Shown piece after piece: positions 33,023 to 41,306 of a DNA stretch of 45,572 nucleotides. Position 1 is the first letter of the stretch, and every line of letters starts with the position of its first letter. Both the position numbers and the translations under genes were made by a program. The notes beneath the pieces were generated by a model. It searched no databases, was not told where the DNA came from, and worked only from the letters and a program-made list of their open reading frames with translations. This stretch comes from Pseudomonas taiwanensis DSM 21245 (GTDB lineage Bacteria; Pseudomonadota; Gammaproteobacteria; Pseudomonadales; Pseudomonadaceae), in contig NZ_AUEC01000042.1 in NCBI RefSeq assembly GCF_000425785.1, forward strand, positions 1 through 45,572, given 5' to 3'.

Positions 33023-35143
33023 TCAGAAACGGTAGTTCAGGCTGGCTTCCAGGGTGCGCGGCGCACCTGGGGTTATCAGGTCGACCGAGCCGTGCGCGGA
33101 GGCATAGTAGTCGCGGTCGAACAGGTTCTTCAGGCGCAAGGCCATGTCCCACTGCGGCACGCTGTACAGCAGCGCCGCATCGAAGGTGGTGTAGCCAGGC
33201 ATCACCACCTTGTTATCCAGCGCGGTGTAGCGCTCGTCGACGTAGTTGGCGCCTGCAGCCACCCGCCACTGCGGGGTGAGGGTGCGCACCAGCCACAGGT
33301 TGGCGCTGTTGCGAGGGGTCAGCGTGGGCGTCTGGCCTTCGTTGGACACCCCGTTGGTCTTGCTGTTGGACTTGGTGATTTCCGCATCCAGGTAGGCGTA
33401 GCCTGCGTAAACCTGCCACTTGTCGGTCAACTGGCCGCTGACGGTGGCTTCGAAGCCGTCGGTGCGTTGTTCGCCGGCCAGTATGGTGAGGTTCGGGTTG
33501 GCTGGGTCCGCCGTCTTCATGTTGGTGCGTTCGAGGCGGAAGATCGCCGCCGTCAGCGAAAGACGGTTGTCCAGCAGGTCCCACTTGGCGCCCAGCTCGT
33601 AGTTGGTGGTCTCTTCAGGTTCCAGGTGCTGGTTGCTCGGGCTGACCGCGAACACTTCACCAGACGGCTGGTAACTGCGGCTCACCGAAACGTAGTACGA
33701 CTGGATCGCGTCAGGTTGATACACCAGGCCGGCACGCGGGCTCCAGGTCTTGTCGGTGCGGTCGAGGTCGACATTCTGGCGACGGTCGTCGTCGTACTCT
33801 TGGCCGAAGATGTCATAGCGCACGCCGACCAGGGCTTTCCAGTGCTCGCTCAGCTCGACCAGGTCCTGCACGTACAGGCCTGTGGTCTGCTGATAGTTGG
33901 TGCCCTTGGACGACAGGTTGGCCGCATGCTCTGGTACCGGTACCAGGCCGTCGCGATACACCGGTACCTGGGCCACGTTGTTCTGGCTGAAGACCCGCTG
34001 GTGCTTGTCCTGCATGCCCACTTCCACGCCGTACAGCAGGTTGTGCTGCATGCCAAGCAATTGTGCCTGCTGCTTGAGCTCGGTCTGGTTGAACACGCCG
34101 TACTCGTCACGCGCCACGTTGCCGCGGTTGAGCTTGACGAGCAACTCGCCGTTGGGCGCGGTGACGAAGCGGGTAGGGCTGCTGTCGGCCAGCGTGTTGT
34201 TGCGGTCCAGGTCGTAGCGGTAGAAGCGGCTGGTGTTGGTCAGGGTGAAGTCGTCGTTGATGCGGTAGTCGAGGCTGGCGGTGAACGAGAATACCTCGCT
34301 GCGGGCGTAGTCCTGGTCGGCATCGCCTGAGCCGAAGCGCTTGTCGCGATCGACATCCACTGGACGGTTGCCCAGGGCGGGGATACCGAAGTCGATCAGG
34401 CGCTTGTCGTACAAGTAGGTAGCACCCAGGTTCAGCTCCAGGTCGTCGGACAGCCTGAAGTAAGCCGACGGGGCGATGGCCTTGCGGTCGATGTAGCCAT
34501 CGTCGCGGAAGGTGTCGCTGTCTTCGAAGGCGCCAGTGACGCGGTAGGCCTGGTTGCTTCGCTGGTCAGCCCAGCCGGTGTCGAACTGGGTGCGGCGCTT
34601 GCCTTCACTGTCGAAACTGACGCCGACCTCGCGCGTGGGCGCAAAGCCAGGTTTCTTGCTGATGCTGTTGATCAGGCCGCCCGAGGAGCCACGGCCGTAG
34701 AGCACGGCGGCAGGACCTTTGATGACTTCGACCCGCTCGATGTTGGACAGGTCGCGAAAGTACAGGGCGTCGTCCCGAACACCGTCGATGTACATGTCGC
34801 CGATGGCGCTGAAGCCGCGGATGGTGACCTGGTCGCGCTGACCATCGCCGTTGGACAGGCCGACGCCGGGCACGTTCTTGAGCACGTCCGCCATGGACTG
34901 AGCGCCCTGGTCCTTGATCACGCTCTCTGGAACGACGTTCACGGTCTGTGGAATGTCGCGCAGCGGCGCATCGATCTTCAGCGCGCTTTTGCTTTCGCTG
35001 GCCTTGTAGCTTTGCTGCTCGTAGGCGCTGGTAACGGAAGTTGCGGGGAGGGCAAGGGCCTCCTGGGTGTCGGCATGAGCGGTGGGGGCGACCAGCAAGC
35101 CGAGTACTGACAATGAGGCAGGAGCAGCAGACAGTTTTGCCAT
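33023..35143 (-). CDS. TonB-dependent siderophore receptor
   Basis: A 706-aa outer-membrane receptor. Signal peptide at the start (LSVLGLLVAPTAHA), plug domain about 50-170 (DIPQTVNVVPESVIKDQGA, DQVTIRGFSAIGDMYIDG, VEVIKGPAAVLYGRGSSGG) and a 22-strand barrel ending in the aromatic C-terminal ...LNYRF. It resembles PiuA/Fiu-type catecholate receptors. The ATG at 35143 is chosen; a TTG 17 codons upstream adds a polar leader with no signal-peptide logic. A candidate Fur box lies upstream, matching iron-repressed expression. It may also admit siderophore-conjugate antibiotics, which is known for the PiuA family. Confidence 0.92.
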   Translation of the reverse strand: MAKLSAAPASLSVLGLLVAPTAHADTQEALALPATSVTSAYEQQSYKASESKSALKIDAPLRDIPQTVNVVPESVIKDQGAQSMADVLKNVPGVGLSNGDGQRDQVTIRGFSAIGDMYIDGVRDDALYFRDLSNIERVEVIKGPAAVLYGRGSSGGLINSISKKPGFAPTREVGVSFDSEGKRRTQFDTGWADQRSNQAYRVTGAFEDSDTFRDDGYIDRKAIAPSAYFRLSDDLELNLGATYLYDKRLIDFGIPALGNRPVDVDRDKRFGSGDADQDYARSEVFSFTASLDYRINDDFTLTNTSRFYRYDLDRNNTLADSSPTRFVTAPNGELLVKLNRGNVARDEYGVFNQTELKQQAQLLGMQHNLLYGVEVGMQDKHQRVFSQNNVAQVPVYRDGLVPVPEHAANLSSKGTNYQQTTGLYVQDLVELSEHWKALVGVRYDIFGQEYDDDRRQNVDLDRTDKTWSPRAGLVYQPDAIQSYYVSVSRSYQPSGEVFAVSPSNQHLEPEETTNYELGAKWDLLDNRLSLTAAIFRLERTNMKTADPANPNLTILAGEQRTDGFEATVSGQLTDKWQVYAGYAYLDAEITKSNSKTNGVSNEGQTPTLTPRNSANLWLVRTLTPQWRVAAGANYVDERYTALDNKVVMPGYTTFDAALLYSVPQWDMALRLKNLFDRDYYASAHGSVDLITPGAPRTLEASLNYRF

Positions 35144-35207
35144 GAAGGGCGACTCAGTTGTTGTTTTGAAGTCGCGAATGGTAATGGTTAACAAATGTAA
35201 AGCAAGT

Positions 35208-35226
35208 GTAAAGGTTAATCATTCCC
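35208..35226 (-). promoter_or_regulatory. Candidate Fur box of the receptor gene
   Basis: GTAAAGGTTAATCATTCCC agrees with the 19-base Fur consensus at 13 positions, with the right half GGTTAATCATTCC best preserved. It lies 65 bases upstream of the receptor ATG, in the AT-rich gap shared with the divergent periplasmic gene. Plausible because the receptor takes iron complexes. Confidence 0.45.
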
Positions 35227-35366
35227 TAATAATTTTGTAATGGCTTTTGGGATCCAAAAATGGCGCCCGCTGCTAACGGGGGCGGCGGGTTGGTGCGCAG
35301 TGGCTATGCTTGTCTGCGCGTAAGGATTTCCCCACTCATTCGCTCTGAATCACATGGAAGCTGCCT

Positions 35367-35945
35367 ATGAAACCCATTAGCTCCCTGGCTCGCGCCGTTG
35401 CCCTTGCTTCGATGCTGACCACTGTCAGCCTCCTCGCCCAGGCGGCGGACGTACCGATTGGAAGTGAGGCGCTGGAAAGTCATGTCACCACCCAGGTGCA
35501 GGCCATCGACCTGGAAAAGCGTCAGGTGACGGTTAAAGGGCCTAACGACAAGGATGTAACCTTTCAGTTGACCGAGAAGGCCAAGGCGTTGCCCAACCTG
35601 AAGGTCGGTGACACCGTCGACATCTATGTCACCCGCGCGGTGGCCTACGTGCTCAACACCCATGTAGGTGGGGCGCCAAAGATGAGCGATGAGTCTGGCA
35701 CCCTCCGTGCCACTGCCGACAACCCCAACCCAGGGGGCGAAGCGTTCCGCCAGGTCAGGGTGACGTCACAGATCCAGAAAGTCGACCTTAAGAACCATGA
35801 GGTAAGCCTGCTGCCGCCTGAGGGCAAGTTACAGGTGGTCAAGGTCGAGAACCCTGACCTTCAGGCCCGGATGAAGAACCTCAAGGTCGGGCAGACGGTC
35901 GATGCCATCTACACCGAAGTATTGCGCGTGGAGACGTCACGCTAG
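35367..35945 (+). CDS. Periplasmic protein with two similar beta-rich repeats
   Basis: A 192-aa protein with a signal peptide (ALASMLTTVSLLAQAAD, cleavage near residue 27). The mature part has two related units: VQAIDLEKRQVTVKG...LKVGDTVDIYVTRAV (about 40-95) and IQKVDLKNHEVSLLP...LKVGQTVDAIYTEVL (about 130-188). Each looks like a small beta-barrel of OB-like type, with the KVGxTVD segment in common. The family is not recognised beyond Pseudomonas hypothetical proteins. ATG at 35367 follows GGAAG. It is divergent from the siderophore receptor. Confidence 0.75.
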   Translation: MKPISSLARAVALASMLTTVSLLAQAADVPIGSEALESHVTTQVQAIDLEKRQVTVKGPNDKDVTFQLTEKAKALPNLKVGDTVDIYVTRAVAYVLNTHVGGAPKMSDESGTLRATADNPNPGGEAFRQVRVTSQIQKVDLKNHEVSLLPPEGKLQVVKVENPDLQARMKNLKVGQTVDAIYTEVLRVETSR

Positions 35946-36057
35946 CGACGGGATGAGGCGCCGTCCCCGCATAACGCTCGTACTCGCCGGCTGAGCGGTT
36001 TTCGAAGACCCAGGGCGTTATACTCGGCGCCCGCTTCATTGAAATCCGAGTATTGTG

Positions 36058-37272
36058 ATGGGTCTTTCCTCTGCCGCCACACCCGAACCGCGCCGCTTGG
36101 GCGCCCCCTCGATCGCCCTGGCCTTGTTGCTGGCCGGGGCCTGGTTTCTCAACCGCAATGCCGGTTTCAAGCAGGTGTTGCTGCTGCTTGTCGGCGCGGC
36201 CTTGGGCCTGACGCTCTACCACGCAGCGTTCGGCTTCACCTCGGCCTGGCGAGTGTTCATCAACGAGCGCCGTGGCGCCGGTCTGCGGGCCCAGATGGTC
36301 ATGCTGGCGCTGGCGGTACTGCTGTTCTTTCCGGCGCTGTCGGCGGGTAGCCTGTTGGGTAACCCGGTAAGCGGACTGGTGGCTCCGGCAGGGGTCTCGG
36401 TGGTGTTCGGCGCGTTCATCTTCGGCATCGGCATGCAGTTGGGCGGTGGTTGCGCTTCCGGGACGTTGTTCACCGTCGGCGGTGGCAACGCGCGAATGCT
36501 GGTGACCCTGTTGTTCTTCATCATCGGTTCGGTGTCGGCGACCCATCACGCTGATTGGTGGTTTGCGCTGCCATCGTTTCCGGCCACTTCGATCGTTCAG
36601 GTGTGGGGTGTCGGACCCGCTTTGCTGGTGAGCCTGGCGCTGTTCGGCCTGATTGCCTGGACGACCGTGGTGCTTGAAAAGCGTCGGCATGCAACGCTGC
36701 AAGCGCCGGTTGCCCGCGAACACCAAGGCTTGCAACGCTTTGTGCGTGGCCCGTGGCCGCTCTTGTGGGGCGCTATCGCCCTGGCCTTGCTGAACTACGC
36801 CACCCTGGCCCTGGCGGGGCGACCTTGGGGGATCACCTCGGCGTTCGCCCTGTGGGGCGCCAAGACTCTGAACGGCCTGGGGGTGGACGTGAGCAGTTGG
36901 GCGTTCTGGCAGATGCCAGCCAACGCCAAGGCGCTGGCGGCGCCACTGTGGCAGGACATCACCACGGTCATGGACCTGGGTATCGTTCTGGGGGCTTTGC
37001 TCGCCGCGGGGCTGGCAGGCCGTTTCGCACCTAGCCTGAAGATTCCCCTGCCATCGTTGATCGCTGCCATGGTCGGCGGCTTGATGCTGGGTTATGGTTC
37101 ACGCTTGGCTTACGGTTGCAACATTGGCGCTTATTTCAGCGGCATCGCCTCGGGCAGCGTGCACGGTTGGTTGTGGTTGCTGGCGGCCTATGCCGGCAAC
37201 GTGATCGGTGTGCGCCTGCGTCCGTGGTTCTTTGCCGGTGAGCGTAGTCCCGTGGCGCTCACCGGCTGCTGA
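36058..37272 (+). CDS. YeeE/YedE family membrane transporter
   Basis: A 404-aa inner-membrane protein with many helices of the YeeE/YedE (TsuA-like) family, which take up thiosulfate or related sulfur compounds. Two cysteine motifs, GGGCASG (Cys132) and YGCNIGAYFSGI (Cys354), are the conserved family features believed to relay sulfur. The ATG at 36058 is preferred over the GTG codon just before it. The -10-like TATACT at 36019-36024 lies upstream. It is 32 bases from the OsmC gene on the same strand, so the two likely form an operon. Confidence 0.88.
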   Translation: MGLSSAATPEPRRLGAPSIALALLLAGAWFLNRNAGFKQVLLLLVGAALGLTLYHAAFGFTSAWRVFINERRGAGLRAQMVMLALAVLLFFPALSAGSLLGNPVSGLVAPAGVSVVFGAFIFGIGMQLGGGCASGTLFTVGGGNARMLVTLLFFIIGSVSATHHADWWFALPSFPATSIVQVWGVGPALLVSLALFGLIAWTTVVLEKRRHATLQAPVAREHQGLQRFVRGPWPLLWGAIALALLNYATLALAGRPWGITSAFALWGAKTLNGLGVDVSSWAFWQMPANAKALAAPLWQDITTVMDLGIVLGALLAAGLAGRFAPSLKIPLPSLIAAMVGGLMLGYGSRLAYGCNIGAYFSGIASGSVHGWLWLLAAYAGNVIGVRLRPWFFAGERSPVALTGC

Positions 37273-37304
37273 ATTCTAATGATGATCTGGACAAGGAGGT
37301 TTGC

Positions 37305-37775
37305 GTGGCGCAATACACGGCACAAGTAGCCTGGGCCCGTGAGGGGCAGGATTTCCTCGGTAACCAGTACAGCCGCAGGCACCTGTGGCGTTTCGATGGC
37401 GGTGTCGAGGTAGTGGGTTCCTCGTCGCCCCATGTGGTGCCGTTGCCGCTGTCCGATGCTTCGGCGGTCGACCCCGAAGAAGCCTTCGTCGCATCGCTGT
37501 CCAGTTGTCACATGCTGTGGTTTCTGTCGCTTGCGGCCAAGCAGCGTTTCTGCGTCGAGCAGTACGTGGACGATGCTGTCGGCGTGATGGATCGCAATGA
37601 AGCGGGGCGCACGGCGATGACCCTTGTGACCCTGCGCCCCCGGGTGGCGTTCTCGGGCGAGCGCCAGCCGACTCGGGAGCAGTTGGAGCGCTTGCACCAT
37701 CTTGCTCATGAAGAGTGCTTCATCGCCAACTCGGTGAGGACAGAGGTGCGTTGCCAGCCAATCTACCCAGGCTGA
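37305..37775 (+). CDS. OsmC-family protein
   Basis: A 156-aa OsmC/Ohr-like protein with the two family cysteines, Cys68 (LSSCHMLW) and Cys138 (HEECFIAN), which reduce organic hydroperoxides using thiols. The start is GTG at 37305, preceded by AAGGAGG. It is tightly downstream of the YedE-type transporter, unlike the usual osmC or ohr setting with ohrR. That link to sulfur transport suggests it might act on sulfur species, but this is inference. Confidence 0.87.
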   Translation: MAQYTAQVAWAREGQDFLGNQYSRRHLWRFDGGVEVVGSSSPHVVPLPLSDASAVDPEEAFVASLSSCHMLWFLSLAAKQRFCVEQYVDDAVGVMDRNEAGRTAMTLVTLRPRVAFSGERQPTREQLERLHHLAHEECFIANSVRTEVRCQPIYPG

Positions 37776-37967
37776 CCCTTACTTCACTGCGTGCGGCAAT
37801 GATAAACATGCAGCTGATTGCGGTGACAGGGTGGCCTATTTTCTCGATTTTGATTCATTTTGTGCAATTAAGTTATTGATCAAAAAAGGAAAATACTTCT
37901 GGATGTAATGGATCGCCAGCTAGATTATTCATCAGTATTTAGCCATAACATTTTGATAAATAAGAAA

Positions 37968-38297
37968 TTATCTCTTGGCGACCGCATGCTGCACGCACTG
38001 CTCGTAATACGTCTGCTTGATAGCCGCCGGCTTGAGTCGCGAGCGGCTGTTGTAGGTCTGCTCGGTGATGCCGAATGCGGTCATGCGCATCCATGGTTTG
38101 GGGAATTTACGTACCTGCAGCTTCTTGCGGGTGGCGTACAGCGTAACCCCGGAGAGCTTGGCCTGCTGAGCCTCGGCGGCGATCTGCGAACCCCAGGCGC
38201 AGACGTGGCGATCATTCTGGCTCAACGTCCTGGCTTGGACGCCGAAGGCGATCGTGGCCAACAGGCAGCCGGCCATGGTTGCTAGAAATACCCGCAT
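37968..38297 (-). CDS. Small secreted protein, unrecognised
   Basis: A 109-aa protein with a signal peptide (FLATMAGCLLATIAFGVQA, cleavage near residue 22). The mature part is basic and has two cysteines, in RHVCAWGSQIA and YEQCVQHAV, which could form one disulfide. I do not recognise the family beyond Pseudomonas hypotheticals. The 192 bases downstream, up to the convergent OsmC gene, are strikingly AT-rich and hold no gene. Confidence 0.65.
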   Translation of the reverse strand: MRVFLATMAGCLLATIAFGVQARTLSQNDRHVCAWGSQIAAEAQQAKLSGVTLYATRKKLQVRKFPKPWMRMTAFGITEQTYNSRSRLKPAAIKQTYYEQCVQHAVAKR

Positions 38298-38457
38298 GTT
38301 GCTGTCCTAAGCTTCTGAAGGAGAAGGGAGTTTGCCTCGCCTGCGAAGGGCTGGGGGCCAGCAGTTTGCTGGCAGGTGGGGGCAATGCGACCGCCAATCG
38401 CCAGTTCAAGTGGGGAGCGGTGCGGCACGGTAATAAATACCGGGCGGGGTGTATGTG

Positions 38458-38468
38458 ATCGTACAACT
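38458..38468. promoter_or_regulatory. Candidate GntR operator upstream of the regulator gene
   Basis: ATCGTACAACT occurs here and identically at 45377-45387, upstream of the galactarate operon. It lies 45 bases before the regulator ATG at 38514 (12 before the other possible ATG). The best explanation is autoregulation by the GntR protein encoded downstream. Confidence 0.55.
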
Positions 38469-38513
38469 GCTTGCGCTATCATGACGGCTGTCTTTCAAGG
38501 TGAAATACAGGGC

Positions 38514-39263
38514 ATGACAGAGCAACAGGTACAGGCAAGAACCCGGCGCAAGCCGCGCAGTCTGGCCCAGGAACTGGTTACGGTGCTGACCGAGCGCATT
38601 CGCAGCGGCCAGCTCAAGCGTGGCGACAAGTTGCCGACCGAATCGCAGATCATGGCCGAGGAAGGCGTGAGCCGCACGGTCGTGCGTGAAGCGATCTCGC
38701 GGCTGCAGGCAGCCGGTCAGGTCGAGACTCGCCATGGTATCGGCACTTTCGTGCTGGACGCTCCGGCCTCTAGCGGTTTTCGCATCGACCCGGCGACCGT
38801 GGTCACGCTGCGTGAAGTGCTGGCGGTGCTGGAATTGCGCATCGCTCTGGAGATCGAGTCGGCAGGCCTTGCGGCGCAGCGGCGCAGCGACGAGGAACTG
38901 GCCGGCATGCGTGCTGCGCTGGACGAGCTCAACGAAGGTGTTGCCCATGCCTTCGATGCGGTGTCGGCGGACTTCCAGTTCCACCTGCGCATCGCCCAGG
39001 CCAGCGGCAACCATTACTTCGCCGATATCATCAACCACCTGGGCACCAGCATTATCCCGCGCACCCGGCTGAATTCGGCGCGCCTGGCGCGTGACGACCA
39101 GGCCCATTACATGAGCCGGCTGAGCCACGAGCATGAAGCGATCTATGAAGCGATTGCCCGGCGCGATAGCGAGGGGGCGAAGATGGCCATGCGCATGCAT
39201 TTGAGCAATAGCCGCGAGCGGTTGCGCCAGGCGCATGAGGAGGCTGAGGCGCAAGAGGGCTGA
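38514..39263 (+). CDS. FadR-subfamily GntR regulator, probably of galactarate genes
   Basis: A 249-aa GntR regulator: wHTH about residues 12-80 (TERIRSGQLKRGDKLPTESQ, EGVSRTVVREAISRLQ) and a C-terminal FCD domain with the metal-binding pattern D...H in ADFQFHLRIAQ, then HEHEAIYEAI and AMRMHLSNSRERL. Its position 336 bases downstream of the galactarate operon's last gene and the shared ATCGTACAACT motif suggest it represses that operon and itself. ATG at 38481 is another in-frame start, but 38514 (MTEQQVQAR) lacks the odd hydrophobic leader. Effector is likely an aldarate or keto acid of the pathway. Confidence 0.85.
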   Translation: MTEQQVQARTRRKPRSLAQELVTVLTERIRSGQLKRGDKLPTESQIMAEEGVSRTVVREAISRLQAAGQVETRHGIGTFVLDAPASSGFRIDPATVVTLREVLAVLELRIALEIESAGLAAQRRSDEELAGMRAALDELNEGVAHAFDAVSADFQFHLRIAQASGNHYFADIINHLGTSIIPRTRLNSARLARDDQAHYMSRLSHEHEAIYEAIARRDSEGAKMAMRMHLSNSRERLRQAHEEAEAQEG

Positions 39264-39301
39264 GGTTTTTAGGGCAGGGTTGGAGTGGGTTGGTGTGTGT
39301 G

Positions 39302-39524
39302 AGATCGAGCGCCGCCCGCGCGGCGCATCGCGAGCAAGGCTCGCTCCTACGTTTGTTTCGGGCCAGTAACCCCAGCAATAGACGTGCGCGACCGCCTCGT
39401 TTGTACGGCTCAATCGCGCCCAGCACCAAAGTGGTCGCGCGCAACTCTCACAGGAATAATTGGCCCGAAACAGACGTAGGAGCGAGCCTTGCTCGCGATG
39501 CGCCGCGCGGGCGGCGCTCGATCT
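39302..39524. repeat. Large inverted REP/BIME pair
   Basis: Two arms, 39302-39365 and 39461-39524, are 64 bases each and inverted with one mismatch. Each carries the REP core TAGGAGCGAGCCTTGCTCGC in opposite orientation. The 95-base spacer holds its own inverted GCGCGACC/GGTCGCGC. A third copy of the left arm lies at 45481-45544. No coding content is credible here, although small open frames appear in them. Confidence 0.85.
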
Positions 39525-39555
39525 ACCGGACGGCGCAACTCTAACGCCGAACAGC

Positions 39556-39583
39556 CAAAAACGCCCCGCATCAGCAGGGCGTT
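39556..39583 (-). terminator. Rho-independent terminator of the galactarate operon
   Basis: On the minus strand AACGCCC, a 10-base loop, then GGGCGTT followed by TTTTGG forms a stem with a T-rich tail. It is 16 bases downstream of the dehydrogenase stop, exactly where the operon should end. Confidence 0.8.
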
Positions 39584-39598
39584 CTTGCATCAGGCCAC

Positions 39599-41179
39599 TT
39601 AGATCGCCCCATCGCTCCATTGCCCATTCACCAGCCGACGCAGCCCAAGCGGATTGCTGTCACGCAGCGCCTCGGGCAGCAGCGTCTGCGGGTAGTTCTG
39701 GTAGCACACCGGGCGCAGGAAGCGATCGATGGCCAGGGTGCCGACCGAGGTGCCACGGGCATCGGACGTTGCCGGGTACGGCCCGCCATGCACCATCGCA
39801 TCGCACACTTCCACGCCGGTCGGATAGCCGTTGACCAGAATGCGGCCGACTTTTTCTTCAAGCAAGGGCACCAGCCAGGCGAAGGCTTCGAAGTCTTCAG
39901 GCTCGCCGATCAGGGTAGCCGTCAGTTGCCCGCGCAGGCCTAGTAGGGCAGCGCGTAATTCGGCATTGTCCTTGGCTTGCACGGCTACCGTGGCCGGGCC
40001 GAACACCTCCTCCTGCAGCAGCGGGTCGGACTCGACCAGCAGGCGGGTGTCCGCCTTGAACAACTGTGCGCGGGCCTGGCCGCCTTCCTGCGGCTGGCCG
40101 GCCAGGTGTTCGATGCCAGCGTGGGCATGCAAATGCTTCAGGCCGTCCACATAGCTGCGCAGGCCGCCCGCGTTGAGCATGGTCTGGCCGGCTTGCTGCT
40201 CCAGGTGTCGGCCAAGGTCGGCGAGTAGCTGGCTGAATGGCGCCGACTGCAGCCCTATCACCAGGCCCGGATTGGTGCAGAACTGGCCGGCGCCAAGGCA
40301 TACGGATCCCGCCAGTTCACGGGCGATGGCGTCGCCACGCCTGGCCAGGGCGCCCGGCAGGATGATGACCGGGTTGATGCTGGACATCTCGGCGAACACT
40401 GGAATCGGCTGAGGGCGTTCGGCGGCCATGCGGCACAGGGCATCGCCACCTTTGAGCGAACCGGTGAAACCGACCGCCTGGATAGCCGGGTGCTTGACCA
40501 ACCACTCACCGACCCCGCCACCAAAGACCATGTTGAACACGCCTTTGGGCATGCCGGTACGCTCGGCGGCCCGGATGATCGCGGTGGCGACCATGTCGGC
40601 GGTTGCCATGTGGCCGCTGTGGGCCTTGAACACTACCGGGCAGCCTGCGGCTAATGCAGCGGCGGTGTCGCCGCCGGCGGTGGAGAAGGCCAGCGGGAAG
40701 TTGCTGGCACCGAAGACGGCGACCGGGCCTACACCGATGCGCATCTGGCGCAGGTCGACGCGGGGCAGCGGTTGGCGCTCTGGCAGGGCCAGATCGATGC
40801 GCGCGCCAAGGAAGTCGCCACGGCGCAGCAGCTGCGCGAACAGGCGCATCTGGCCGCTGGTACGACCGCGCTCACCCTGGATGCGTGCGGCGGGCAGGGC
40901 AGTTTCACGGCAGACGATGGCGACGAAGGCGTCATCGAGTTCATCCAGTTCGGCGGCAATGGCGTCGAGGAACTCGGCGCGGCGGGCCGGGCTCGACTGG
41001 CGGAATTCGGGGAATGCCGCGGCAGCGGCCTTGGCGGCTTGGTCGGCTTCGCTTTCGGTGGCCTGCATGAAGCTGAAAGGCAGGGCTTCGCCGGTGGTGG
41101 CGTCCAGGCTCTGCAGGCGCAGCGAACCTGTGGCGCTGCGCTGGCCGGCGATGAAGTTGTGGCCGAGGATCTCAGGCAT
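39599..41179 (-). CDS. 2,5-dioxovalerate (2-oxoglutarate semialdehyde) dehydrogenase
   Basis: A 526-aa NADP-linked aldehyde dehydrogenase. Catalytic residues: Asn160 (GASNFPLA), Lys185 (VFKAHSGH), Glu264 (FAEMSSINP) and the nucleophile Cys301 (GAGQFCTNPG). The HSGHM motif and overall length fit the ketoglutarate semialdehyde type of pseudomonads. It oxidises the semialdehyde made by KdgD to 2-oxoglutarate. The ATG at 41179 has AAGGAG six bases upstream; the longer frame is rejected. Last gene of the operon, followed by a terminator. Confidence 0.92.
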   Translation of the reverse strand: MPEILGHNFIAGQRSATGSLRLQSLDATTGEALPFSFMQATESEADQAAKAAAAAFPEFRQSSPARRAEFLDAIAAELDELDDAFVAIVCRETALPAARIQGERGRTSGQMRLFAQLLRRGDFLGARIDLALPERQPLPRVDLRQMRIGVGPVAVFGASNFPLAFSTAGGDTAAALAAGCPVVFKAHSGHMATADMVATAIIRAAERTGMPKGVFNMVFGGGVGEWLVKHPAIQAVGFTGSLKGGDALCRMAAERPQPIPVFAEMSSINPVIILPGALARRGDAIARELAGSVCLGAGQFCTNPGLVIGLQSAPFSQLLADLGRHLEQQAGQTMLNAGGLRSYVDGLKHLHAHAGIEHLAGQPQEGGQARAQLFKADTRLLVESDPLLQEEVFGPATVAVQAKDNAELRAALLGLRGQLTATLIGEPEDFEAFAWLVPLLEEKVGRILVNGYPTGVEVCDAMVHGGPYPATSDARGTSVGTLAIDRFLRPVCYQNYPQTLLPEALRDSNPLGLRRLVNGQWSDGAI

Positions 41180-41306
41180 GGGGTACTCCTTTGGAGAAAA
41201 AGACTGGAGGACAACGTCGTTCCTGTAGGCGCCAGGCGCCAGGCGCTGGGCGAGTGCTGCGCACTCCAATCGCCGACAAGCCGGCCGCCACAGGGCAGGT
41301 GGCGTA

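Noticed and set aside
39290..39544. Small open frames within the REP pair
   Set aside because: They are encoded by the repeat itself (SEPCSRCAAR-type peptides) and appear in both arms.
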